Position numbers and translations under genes: made by a program. The notes below the pieces were generated by a model, which ran no database searches, was not told the DNA's origin, and worked only from the letters and a program-made list of their open reading frames with translations. From assembly GCA_021030915.1 (NCBI GenBank), contig JAGEMR010000071.1, forward strand, positions 62,001 to 126,000: a stretch of 64,000 bases of DNA, given 5' to 3'. This DNA comes from Astrothelium macrocarpum. Taxonomy: Eukaryota > Ascomycota > Dothideomycetes > Trypetheliales > Trypetheliaceae. This document shows positions 22,717 to 34,000 of the stretch, piece by piece (position 1 is the stretch's first letter; every line of letters starts with the position of its first letter).

Positions 22717-24945
22717 TCACAACTTCGCCCTTGCGCTGCCGGCACTATCTTCGACACTCATTTCTTCGTATAGTTGATCCAACACGCCGCGATACTTCTT
22801 AGCCGTTTGTGGTCGCTTGAGTTTCAATCTATATAATGTTAGCATATCTCCTCTCGTTATCCAATCCCAAAAAAGACTCACGTAGGTGTCAGAAGCTCGT
22901 TCTCCACCGTGAATGGATCCACCATTAACGCAACTTTCCTGACGCGTTCCCACTTATTAAACTTTTGCTTCTTGCCCACACGCTCCAATTCTTCCCATAC
23001 CTTCCTCCTTATCTTCGCATCGCCACACGCCTGCCTGATACTCTCCCCTCCATCCGCTTCCGGCGCTTTGACCTCCCGACCTAGCACTTTGCTCGCCCAA
23101 GGCGGGAAAGTCGCCGGATCCACGCCAAAAATGGCAACCAACGCATCCCGCCCGCTATCTCCATGCACATAGGCCACCTGCAGGATATTTAATGCCGCCA
23201 AATACACGTTCTCGATCCGCTCGGGACTGACGTACTCGCCTTGTGCGAGCTTGAGGACATTTTTGACCCGATCAATCACCTTGAAACGTCCCAGCTCATC
23301 AATACTACACACATCTCCTGTCCGGAACCAGCCATCTGATAACATGGCCTTTTTAGTTTCACCTTCATTCTTATAATACTCTCTGAAAAGATTCGGGCCT
23401 CGCATCAGGAGCTCTCCACGTGCGTGCGGCTTATCAGTGGTCAGATACTCCATGTCTGGGACGTCCTGGAGGCAGAGCTCCGTGTTACAAGCAGCAGCGC
23501 CACAGTTGCCGCTCGAGAGGTCGCCCGGAAGCTGCCCGAGTCCGGTTGCATAGGTTTCGGTGAGGCCGTAACCTTGGAGAAAATGGTTGGCGAAGATGGT
23601 ACGGAGGAATTGCTGGAGTCCAGGATCCAGCGGGGCGGAGCCAGAGACCATAGTACGCGCACGTTCGAGACCGAGAGCTCCCGCGACGCGTCTGCTCCAG
23701 ATACGGTCGTATAGAGTGTGTTTGTTGGTGGGGTTCGTGGGATGATTGAGGTTGGTTTGTTTGGTGGCAACGACGTAGCGGGACACGGCACCTCGGATAC
23801 CAGTTTGCTGGATGGACGCGGCCTTGATAGCACTACCAAAGCGATTGTAGAGACGGGGAACAGAGAGAAACACGTCAGGTCGAACTAGCTTGAGGTCGTC
23901 TACCAACTCGACAATATTTCCATGAAAATAAGCGATCGCACCTCCAGACCACATGGCACCATGTTCGGAGGTACGTTCGAAGATGTGGGCAAGTGGGAGG
24001 TACGAGAGCATCACCCCAGTGCTTTTCGGAAGGGCAGTCACTAGACTACATGCAGCGCTACTGACGGCATTCTGGTGGGTGAGGACGACACCTTTTGGGT
24101 TCCCAGTAGTGCCCGAAGTGTAGTTGATGGTCGCAATATCGGACGGTTTCGGCGCATTATAAGGTCGCGGTGAGGCACCTCCCAACGCTTCAACGTCGCG
24201 AATATAATGTATCTCAACTCCGAGGTCCTTGGCGATCGAGTTGAGAATATCGGCTTTCGAGTGACCCGCTGGCTCGCCTGCGTTGATTGGATCGAGACAC
24301 ACGAGGATCTTCAGACTGGGCAAGCGAGTTTTTAATTTCAATAAAGTCGGAATGTGGTCCAACGAAGCCGCAACACATGTTAGTTGTGCATGGTCAATGA
24401 TATACTCAGTCGCGTCGGGTCCTAATGTGTCGTACAGAGATACAGTGTACAGGCTTTGTGAGGCACACCCGAGGTCTGCTGTGCGGTAAGCAAGAACACT
24501 TGTATGTCATATCATTTCCTCTAAACTGACCAACAATCTGCCACTCCGGACGGTTTTGGCACCATAGTCCGATCCCATATTGCGTCCCTGTAATTCCTAT
24601 CCGCCTGTGTAGCTCTACAATACCGACGCCAACATCCGCTCTTCGTCTTTGGATGGTCCCATAATCCTCAAACACATAATCGCCATAAGCCTTGTTGACC
24701 GCATTGTAAGGACGATGGCCAAGACATCGATTTCGCGGACTTAACCTAGCTGAATGTTCAAAAATGTCATGTACTGTGCGTATCGAGGGATCAAGCGTTG
24801 CGCAGAGTTCGTCTTGGAAGAGCCAATGTCGGTATACTGCAGTCCTTCCTTGCTTTTCTGAACCAGGAATCTTCACACTGTGCGGCTGCCCTGGCGGAGG
24901 CGCTCTGTAGAAACTGGCGGCTCGTTCCAGAGCAAGAGACATCAT
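22717..24945 (-). CDS. Long-chain fatty acyl-CoA synthetase, peroxisomal (PTS1 AKL)
   Basis: Model: exon 1 24945-24531, intron 24476-24530 (55 bp), exon 2 24475-22882, intron 22829-22881 (53 bp), exon 3 22828-22717; 706 aa. Start at ATG 24945 (MMSLALERAASFYRAPPPG). It is an AMP-forming ligase: QSLYTVSLYDTLGPDATEYI block, the P-loop-like INYTSGTTGNPKGVVLTHQN, YLPLAHIFER, QGYGLTET, and the FACS signature DGWFRTGDVCSIDELGRFKV followed by IDRVKNVLKLAQGEYVSPER. It activates long-chain fatty acids to CoA esters using ATP. The last three residues, Ala-Lys-Leu, form a type-1 peroxisomal targeting signal, which points to peroxisomal beta-oxidation (Faa2-like). The signal is carried by the small third exon. 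Length is normal for the family. Confidence 0.94.
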
Positions 24946-25984
24946 ACAGGGACCTGTGGAGGAAGACAAGACACCTCTGGAGTTGGGAAGAAATGCCTAG
25001 AAAGGATCGATGGAGAAGAGAGGATAGGAGGAGATCTTTACGTATAGTATGGCAAACCAGGAGAATTTGTCAGAGGTACAGCACAGCTTTCTCTTCGTGT
25101 CATTCACAAGTCTGCCCATTTTGTCAGTGAAAAAGCTCATTTTGTCAGGCATAACACCGCGCAAGATAAGCTTATGAAGACTCAAGATTCTTGGTACGCA
25201 CGTTTCGTAGAGTAATGGAGTTCAGTAATGATACATACCTATCTGATAGACTCAACGACGATGCATTAGAAGATGAAAAATTAAGTACGATGGTCTATTA
25301 ACGAGGCTTCTATAGAAAGCAAAGAAGATGGGGAAGATGAAGTCAACGTTGCACAGAAAAAGCACGGGTAAAATGTTTTACGAAAGCCACGGGATCTGAA
25401 AGCCAACAGAGATGAGATTTCGGGCGCCTGATTTGGTAAAGAACTCAAAGAGCCTCGGCAGCCCCCGGCGTCGACCGTTGTTTTAGGGTAAACTCCCGTG
25501 TTCAGTCTAAAATCTGGTCAGGAAGCCGGTCACGGACAACGAGGACGCAAGTAATCATGATAATGCTAGCGAGCTAATTGCAGATCATGGTAGAGTGGGT
25601 GGGTGGCCTTGCTGCAATCACGTGTCCCACACATCAGCGAAAACGGCACGACGGGATGGACAGAGGAAAACCTGGAAGATGGGACCTCAGGGCTTGAGGC
25701 TTCACATGCCAGACAGGGGTAGCACATGGAGAGGTATGGGTTAATGCATTGCGGCGGCGGCAGCGGGCAGAAATAGCCGAAACTTCAGCTCTTATCTGCC
25801 GCTTGTTTCAACTCCCATCCGCCCAACGATCGAACATGGAAGGATCCTGGCCGTAGCTAGCACTTCGTGCGTGGGATTTACCTCAAATTGCAGGACGCTG
25901 AAATATTCAACTACTATCAATGCGAACGCAATTCATGTTCTCGGGACAGTCCAATGCAGGAAGTATTTAGTGCTATCATCAACT
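24946..25984. other. Spacer upstream of the acyl-CoA synthetase gene
   Basis: About 1 kb with no gene; presumed promoter of the acyl-CoA synthetase gene and 3' UTR of the O-acetylhomoserine sulfhydrylase gene. All frames are short. Confidence 0.7.
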
Positions 25985-27665
25985 CTATGTCGAGCCACTC
26001 AATTTACCGTCGACTACTGTGCTACCCGTTTTTGTTGCATTCGTTTCATCGCCAGCCGCACTGGGCTTCGTGGCTGAAGATGAAAAGGATTGCTCAAAAT
26101 CCGCAATGATGTCGTCGATGTGCTCCGTGCCCACGGAGATGCGAATCAAGTCTTCCGTCACACCGCTGCTCACCTTCTCCTCGTCGCTCAGCTGCTCGTG
26201 CGTTGTCGTCCACGGATGGATTGCAAGAGTCTTCGAGTCTCCGACGCTATTGCTAGTGAGCAAAACAAACATGATCATGTCCACCAACTTCACTTACTTT
26301 GCCAAATTCGATATTAGTTTGAAATTATCCACCACCTGACTACCTGCCTGCGCGTCGCCTTTGACTCCAAAGGAGAGTACACCTCCAAATCCTCGTGGGA
26401 GATACTTCTTGGCGAGCGCATGACTTGAATGGCTTTCCAACCCAGGATAGCTTACCCAGGAGACGTTCTCATTCTTCTCCAACCATCTCGCGAGCTTCAA
26501 TGCATTTTCTGCATGTCTCTCGGCCCTCAAACTCAACGTTTCGATGCCCAGTAACAACTGCTGCGCGCCGAACGGGTTCATTGACGTCCCCATGTCTCGT
26601 AATATCTCAACACGTACACGGATTGCGAAAGTGATTTTTCCAAATTTTTCCCAGAATTTGAGACCGTGATATCCTTCAGAGGGCTCGTTCATCTGCGGGA
26701 AACGGGCGGCATTGGCACCCCAATCAAAGTTACCGCTGTCGACGACAATGCCACCAATCGTAGTGCCATGACCACCAATCCATTTTGTAGCGCTGTGAAC
26801 GACAATATCTGCACCGTGGTCAATCGGACGGCAGTAGTATCCACCAGCACCAAAAGTGTTGTCGACCTACAACGAAGCCGCAAAGATCAGTCCGACAGTT
26901 TTTCATAGGATCTTGCTACAAGCTTGGCTTACCACAACAGGTACACCCTTCTTGTGTGCTACTTCAGCAATCTTCTCTAGGTCAGGGACATTGTATCTCG
27001 GATTCCCGATGCTCTCAACATAAACGGCTTTTGTCTTATCATCTATTAATTTCTCAAAATCTGCCACGTTGTCCCCATTCACGAACTTGGTCGTTATTCC
27101 AAACCTCGGAAATGCGACCTTGAACTGGTTGTAGGTTCCTCCGTACAAGTTGGATGTGCTAACAATATTGTCACCAGAATGTGCGAGCGCTGCGATGGTC
27201 ATAAATTGTGCAGCTTGGCCAGATGATGCGGCAACGGCAGCGACACCACCCTCGAGAGCTGCAATTCTTTTTTCGAACACATCAATAGTCGGCTAAATCT
27301 CACACCATCAGTTTGGTGCAATGATGAATACAAGGGGAAGGAATCTGCCTACGTTCATAATACGGCTATAGATGTTGCCAAATTCCTTGAGCCCGAAGAG
27401 TCTTGCGCCATGCGCAGAGTCATTGAAGGTGAAAGACTATACATTTTCATTCAGTCGGGTTAGGGCAAGGTAGAATCAACATTCAGGGAATATACCGTAG
27501 TTGCGTAGATGGGTACGGCGCGTGCATTAGTCGCCTTGTCGGGTTCATGCCTGACGCGGACATTAACTTTTTCGTCTTGTGATGACGAAACTCAGGAACA
27601 AGAGTAGCTCACCCAGCATGCAATTGTAGCGTCTCGAACTTGGGTGGTTGAACTTGCTCACTCAT
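25985..27665 (-). CDS. O-acetylhomoserine (thiol)-lyase / sulfhydrylase
   Basis: Model: exons 27665-27613, 27550-27496, 27436-27353, 27292-26933, 26866-26298, 26246-25985; introns 62, 59, 60, 66 and 51 bp; 460 aa. Start ATG 27665 (MSEQVQPPKFETLQLHAG). It is a Cys/Met-metabolism PLP enzyme: HEPDKATNARAVPIYATTSF, FGNIYSRIMNPTIDVFEKR, ALEGGVAAVAASSGQAAQF, and the PLP-lysine motif HSATKWIGGHG with Lys near residue 212. It converts O-acetylhomoserine plus sulfide to homocysteine (Met17/CysD reaction) in the cytosol. The C-terminus after the DIIADFEQSF helix carries about 30 extra Ser/Thr/Gly-rich residues not typical of yeast Met17. The last intron has two in-frame acceptors six bases apart; I chose the one giving the conserved NLANVGDSKT. 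Confidence 0.94.
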
Positions 27666-28946
27666 CTTTAGATGTGCTTTAATGCGTTCCAATCGTGGAT
27701 TTGTTCTCATGCAAGCTGACGGGCAGGTGTTCGACCAAATATGACAGGGACGAGGATGGCAATGCGTGCTTCAAATCACCAAAATTACAAGAAGATTGAG
27801 TGCAAAGAGTTCCAAATATGACAGATACCCCGCGATTTTCGTTTTTAGTGGAGCACGCAATTTCGATAGACGCCTTGAAACCCCACCACACTGGTGGGTG
27901 CAATGAGAATGTTATTACAACGGCCATCCCATGTTCCATCTATGCGTATGTAAAATTATTTGAACGCTTCACAAAACTTTTAATTGCCTGCTAGCTATAC
28001 CATGCTCACCAAAAGAAAGGCGGTAAAGCCTTCAAATGGGTTGTATTCGTGCATTTATGTCGGGCAGCGCGGGATTACCTCCGAAAGGACATTTCTGATT
28101 GCACCCATCCCAAAAACCCCACAGCCATGATGTATTCCCGCCAGGCGCTAATTTGTAGCGAGTTAGGCATCGCGAGATCGACAAAGCAGGTGTCGTAACA
28201 GACTCTCCACACTTCTTTCCTCCATTCACAACGTAGGCGAAAGACCAAAACGATGTCTCCCGTAGCCAGGGTTCTTCATTCCGTGCCTGTTACCTGCATG
28301 TCTGCTGCATTAGCTGTCTCCACGGTTCAAGCATATACCTATTTCGGGCTGTCAGTCGTCCCCTCTATTTTACATACATTCTATACGCCGTGCAGGAGGG
28401 GCTGAATTAGCCGCTGAAAATTGGACCTCTTGCTTCCTTAGCGGCCCCCCCCCCCGGCCCCTCAAGTGCAACCTGCGCTTATCATGCGAGGATGTATGTG
28501 AATTCCGATCATGAAGAGTATGCCAATGGCCTATCGAGCATGATCCGAAGTGATGGCGAGCCAGTATCATGCAGGAGAATGCTCGAAAGCTTTAGGGTGG
28601 TGCATGATTTGCTGTTTGCTTATTGCTGTAGTTCAGACGTTGCGGATGTCCTTCGGGAGAACGTCCTTTTCTTCTCTCTTGCATAAATCGTGGCTGCACA
28701 TACGTGCGATGCAAGAATTCGGTCTCGATTTCATGGTGATACAGCATAGTGAGGCCGTGGAGGCTTCCTTGCAGACAGTCTGCTGAATTGACCGCGCTCG
28801 AACCGGCATTTAGAGATTAAAACAAAGGCAATCAATGATATAAGAACAATGATACCATCATTGATTTCTTGGGAGGTCTTTGTATTCCATACACGGGCCT
28901 CAACCGCTTCAATGCTTTTAATGTATTAAGTTGCCTTCCCGTAACC
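27666..28946. other. Intergenic region with an 11-C homopolymer
   Basis: Promoter side of the O-acetylhomoserine sulfhydrylase gene, then sequence without recognisable coding content. A run of 11 C lies at 28445-28455. Confidence 0.6.
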
Positions 28947-29528
28947 ATGCCCTCTAATCCGTTGCATCTCTGTCTACCACCATTCAAAAAGTTGAAGAAT
29001 ATTCAGCCTCACCTTATACTCCCGCGTTGGATCGCAGAAATAAAGAGAATCGATCCACAGAGAAGACGTCTTCTCACCGCAGCGAACATAAAGCCGCTCT
29101 TTATTGAAGGCGTCCAAGAAGCATACCCAAAGAATAACCCTTACATCAACTAGCTCATTCGAGAAGCCAATAGCCCGAGAACGAAGTCCGTCTGGGCCAA
29201 GGTCGACCATTTTGCTAAGACCGGTAGCGACGATTCTGATCTTGAATATTTCAAACTCCCCCATCTGCGCCCTGATCAGTGCTGGCAAAACATTGACTAC
29301 GCTTCATATGTGCAAGCGCTAGAAGAAGCTAATCGAGAAGAGGAAGTGAACAAGCCGATTGTGAGACGATTATTACGCAAACAGTTTATGGGGATGGCAT
29401 CCCACCGTCATGAGCTCATGAAGAAAAGAGTGGAGCAGCTGCTAAGATCCGAAAAGCAGTATTGGAACCATAGAGAACGAGACGAGGAAGGCGTGCAGGA
29501 AGTCGATGGAAGGAATGACGAGCCATGA
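28947..29528 (+). pseudogene. Unrecognised 194-codon frame interrupted by a single TAG
   Basis: From ATG 28947 the frame runs to TGA 29526-29528 with one in-frame TAG at 29151-29153 (codon 69). Both halves have protein-like character in the same frame: MPSNPLHLCLPPFKKLKNIQ, PRWIAEIKRIDPQRRRLLTA before the stop; KSVWAKVDHFAKTGSDDSD, KPIVRRLLRKQFMGMASHR and a charged C-terminal helix after it. I do not recognise the family. It may be a recently inactivated gene, a gene with an intron ending at the TAG (a poor donor would be needed), or stop-codon readthrough. Confidence 0.35.
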
Positions 29529-30233
29529 CAAGTCATGACAACCAGTCCGAGGATCAGTGTCTTTAGGAAGGCAGGGTAACAAGTAATATGAATGACTCAG
29601 TGGCCTAATGAAATGAGGATAGAACATGTGCAAACAAGTCATTCAAGGATTCTTTTTGTCCGAAGACATGTACGGAGCCATCATCAGTCTCTAATGGCAA
29701 CTCCAATTGATTCCATCATAAGAAAGCAGAAGATTGAGGATATGCTGTACTACGAAAGCACAGAATTTTTCATGTAAATAACTGATTAGGCAGCCACGTA
29801 ACCGTGTAACTGCATACTCGTTTACAATGTTTGAATGTAACACTCAGCCTGAAGATTGTCTTGCCTGCGGTTACCGTACATCATGTGAGGGGTCCCCAGT
29901 GTCGGCCTGATGGTTTTGACAACCAATCAGACAATCATGTCTCATTAGACTATCGCAATGACAGAGGTAGAACTGTTGACAAAGAATATCGGGACCAGCG
30001 TGCCACTTGGTCTGGCTGCCACGTAGCGTCTCCGGATGGAAAATGCACGTTTTGGATTCTGTTCTCGTCCTGCTTTAGTAGACGTACTGTGGCCGTAAAT
30101 GTAAGAAGCTTTTCAAATCTCAAGTAGTCCTGCAGATTTCTAGAATCGGCACTTGATATAGAAATATATTCACATTGCCCAGAGTCCCTGACGAATGATT
30201 TCGTGGTTGCTGATAGTCAGGTTTTCTAAGGTC
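29529..30233. other. Spacer without supported gene
   Basis: A short frame at 29592-29777 has no recognisable content. The 3' UTR of the small membrane-protein gene is expected next to 30233. Confidence 0.6.
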
Positions 30234-30665
30234 TTACGGCTGCTTCACACCCTTCAGCCTTGTGATTTCCAACCAGTAGCCCAAGCCGCAAAGCCCTACA
30301 ATTGGACATGCAAAGAACGCTTGTGGAAACCAGTAAGGATCAGCTGGAGGATCTTGAGCTGCACTATTTGGGTAGAACCACGCCGATAGCTGCGAGATGA
30401 AATACATGGAGTCCAAAAGGGCCACAATAAGTGCCGTATCTCTGTTGTACTTTGGTTCAGCGCGGTAGAGCAAGTAGAGTGCCAGCAATCCCAATCCAGC
30501 GCCTAGGCTCATTGTCTGGCCGTCATGAAATTTGGCGTGAGGTGGCCAAAGAGGATTGTAGATGTGGGTTTCATTCCAGTCTGCGATATAAGGTCCAATG
30601 ATGGTTGCGATGGAGATGATGGTTAGAAGAATACGACCCGGAGCAGACCTGGAAGTCGTGGCCAT
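30234..30665 (-). CDS. Small four-helix membrane protein of unknown function
   Basis: Single exon, 143 aa, ATG 30665 (MATTSRSAPGR). Four hydrophobic helices are visible: about residues 12-28 (ILLTIISIATIIGPYIADW), 52-67 (LGAGLGLLALYLLYRA), 77-98 (ALIVALLDSMYFISQLSAWF) and 115-133 (AFFACPIVGLCGLGYWLEI). The loop between helices 1 and 2 carries NPLWPPHAKFHDGQ. This pattern resembles a fungal family of unknown function (DUF6640-like, from memory, not checked). The C-terminus is short and basic (LKGVKQP). It diverges from TRS130, with only 355 bp between the two start codons. Confidence 0.75.
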   Translation of the reverse strand: MATTSRSAPGRILLTIISIATIIGPYIADWNETHIYNPLWPPHAKFHDGQTMSLGAGLGLLALYLLYRAEPKYNRDTALIVALLDSMYFISQLSAWFYPNSAAQDPPADPYWFPQAFFACPIVGLCGLGYWLEITRLKGVKQP

Positions 30666-31020
30666 GCTTCAAGTGCAATGATTTTGACTCAGTGAATGGA
30701 GATGCTTTGCACGAGCAAATGCTATATGTGCTGACTCTTCTTCGAGAAGGTGCGTCGAGTTAGATACTCCAACTTGATCAAGCTTTACGGGGAAATCTCG
30801 GCGAATTGCGCGGTGAAACCCCTCCGCCAAATCTGCGATCAAATTCTCAATGAGATAGATTGGCCAAACCTCCTGATTTCAGAGTCCAGGGACCCAGAGT
30901 CTAATCGGCTTAGCTCCGTCTCAGAGACATTTCTCGAAGGAGCAATCGTTCCGGCTTTTCTCCTCGGCTCCCAATGAGACTCTATGAACTCAGTAGCAGA
31001 CTGCCCAGTTCACCTAGCGG
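30666..31020. promoter_or_regulatory. Divergent promoter region between the membrane-protein gene and TRS130
   Basis: 355 bp separate two start codons on opposite strands, so both promoters and 5' UTRs must fit here. I did not identify individual factor sites with confidence. Confidence 0.6.
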
Positions 31021-34000
31021 ATGGAGGGCAGCTCAAAGGTGACGGGTAAGCTACGCCGCTTGCAAATAACCTCCCGATGCTATGCAATGCTGATGTCAAT
31101 GTTCAGTTGAATACGATGATCCCGATTCTCTATTTCCCCTGGTCTCTAACCAGCTCCAATTGCGACTCCCTCTTCGTAACTTGAACTGGAAATCACATTC
31201 CCGGCCGTTACGATCCATAGACGCGTTGCATGTAGACCTGATTTCGAGTCATGGCCAATCACACCAGGGCGCTGCTTTGGCAGTCCCAGGCAATTCGATT
31301 GCAGGAAGTACAAGTCTAGAAACAACTCAGAAATCACCACTGGCTCTTCCTAGCCCCAGAAGACATCAGATACCCGGTCTGCATCAGACGCCGTACCTTC
31401 GAATTCGTCTATTTAGGTGTGATGACAAAGAAGCATATAAGACAACCTATCGGAAGCAATTACGAGATTGGGTCAAAGAGCATACTCTTCCTTCTCATGG
31501 CTCTTCTGGCATAAATCAGCAAGAAAACCACGATGCATGCGAATGGTTGATAGTGCACGTGGTTGTGCCAGATACTGTTGCAGCAAATGAACCCCGTTTT
31601 AGTTCAAAATCAAGCAAGGAGTCAAATGCAGCTCCTGAAAAGTCCGGTAGCTCTTCAATGTGGCCTAGCAAAGGCTCAAATACAATATATGAGAGACTCA
31701 AATCAGATTTCAATGAATCAGGAAAACATGCTGCTGATCGAGTAGCCCAAGTACGCTTACCAAACTCAACAGTTCCACCACCCAATATCCCTTCCGTTGC
31801 TCCTGGTGCTCAATCATATGAGATGTCGCCCCAAGAACAAGAACAAGCTTGGGATGATGTCATAATTAAAATGAAAGCCCTTATTCTCATGTCTTTTGAC
31901 CTTCGTGTTGCTCAGTATGAGGAAGACATTCGAGAGAGAGAAGCGCAGCGGGCTTTGCCTGGTTGGAACTTTTGCACTTTTTTTTTGCTCAAAGAAGGCC
32001 TGGCGAGAGGGTTTGAAAGTGTTGGTTTGGTTGATGACGCACTTGTAGGGTATGATGAGCTCTCCGTAGGTCTCGATACGATTATCCGGGATCAGGCATT
32101 AGGTAAAACGGACAGTCAAACAGGAGCGTTTTTCCAACATGCAAAGGATCTCAAAGATCTTGTCAGCTCATCACTGAGCGGCTCTCAAAAGCATCAGCAG
32201 ACGTCTTCCAAATTGTTTGAGCAGCCATTGAGCACGCATAGGAAGGATTACCGAGAGCTTATCCTCTCGAACGACATCTCGGTATTTGACTTCAAGTGTT
32301 ATATCTTTTCTCGACAGATGGCTCTCCTGCTCCGTCTAAGCAATGTTCGTCGTCATAGTTCAAAACCTGGAATGGACAAACGTTCATACTCGGAGCCACC
32401 AATGGGACAGCGCGCTTCGAACCAAGGCTCATCAAATGCCTCAAAACACCGCGTTGATGAGATGGAGGATTTACCCTCTCTCGTTGAGCTCTGCATACGA
32501 GCTTTGTCATTTATTCCCGCTTCTGCTCGATTCATGAGAGAGGACCTGAGCCAAGCGTATGGACTTTGTTGCGCGCTTTTTGCTCTGTGCTAACACATAT
32601 GGTAGTATCGAGTCGAATAGAATTGAACACACTTCTCCAATCGTCGAAAATCTCGTTTCGTCATGGATATATGCAGCCACACAGCAAGTACTAAGTGACA
32701 GTGCGACGGCATCATTACCGGCCTCAGTCTTCCAGGAGGGCCTAGATGGTAATTCTGCCGCCAAATTTCTCTCCCATGGTGGCAAGCCGCAGGACTCCAA
32801 ACCACGAACGGCTGAATTGAAAACGAATGTATATCCTGCAAGGACAAGCTCGCTTTCAGGCCGACGGTCTGGATCACTCGATCCCCCATGGGCGAACCTT
32901 TCTGCGACATCCCAAACAATTTTCGATAGTACTACATCTGACGGTGGGCCAAGATCTGCAAGAGAAAAATCTACAAAGGAGAAGATTGACTCAATTTACA
33001 ATCTCAATCTCGAACAACTAGCTGCTTATCGAGCAGAACTATATCTACTGCAGAGACGTGTTCTGGAGCAGAGGGGTAGCGCGCTTGGTTGGATAGTAGG
33101 CTGGCCTGCTGTGTTGGGACAACAGCTTGAGAAGAAAAGTTCATTCTCAAAGGTGAGTCTACAGGATGAGCAGGGTGACCAGCTCGATCAAGAGGGGTCC
33201 AAAGAAATAGGCCCTCTGGATTCAGGAACCAAGGGGCTGCTCGTGCCTGCGCTCGCGCTTGCCATGGAGTCTTTGGAATCTTTCCGTACACTTTATACAG
33301 TAAGTGGCTGTGTGCTTAGGACTCTCTCCAAAATAAACATTAACCGTGGCAGTCTCTGAGTGAAAGGGCTTCGAAACATTGCTCCTTTGCGCAGCTATCC
33401 AAAATGGCGGAACAGATCATGGGTGACATTGCAGCCCTGAAATTGTTTGTGATGCCTTCCACAGATGACTATGTTCATAAAAGCTGATGGGAGTAGTGAG
33501 ACTGGCGATTATGCTACAGCGGCTGCTTATTTCCAACGAATTGCCCCATTCTATGCCGAAGACAGATGGGGTTTGATCGAAGTAACAATGTTGAAAATGT
33601 ACGCTCAGTGTTTGAGAATACTTCACCGAAAAGACGAGTACTCGCGAATACTACTTAGTTTGTTGGCCAAAGCGGCAGCAATGGAGAAATCTCGTCTTCA
33701 ACGTCCGATACAAGATTCGTCGAATCCTTTAACGTCAGCGTCAAAGTGGCTGGATGACGACAACATAAGTATGTCCGGGCAAATGACCGAGCTTCTAGAC
33801 TTCTCGTCAGAACTACCATATAATGTGACAGTACCTACGAACAAGTATTTTGACCGGATCAGAGTCAACCCAATCATACATCATTTTCAGGATCGAGATG
33901 GATTCCAGATGCAAGTACAACTACATCATTTATTTGAGGATGCTATTGAAGCTCAGACAATGAAACTCCGGCTTGTTACCAATCTTGCTGGGCAGACGAG

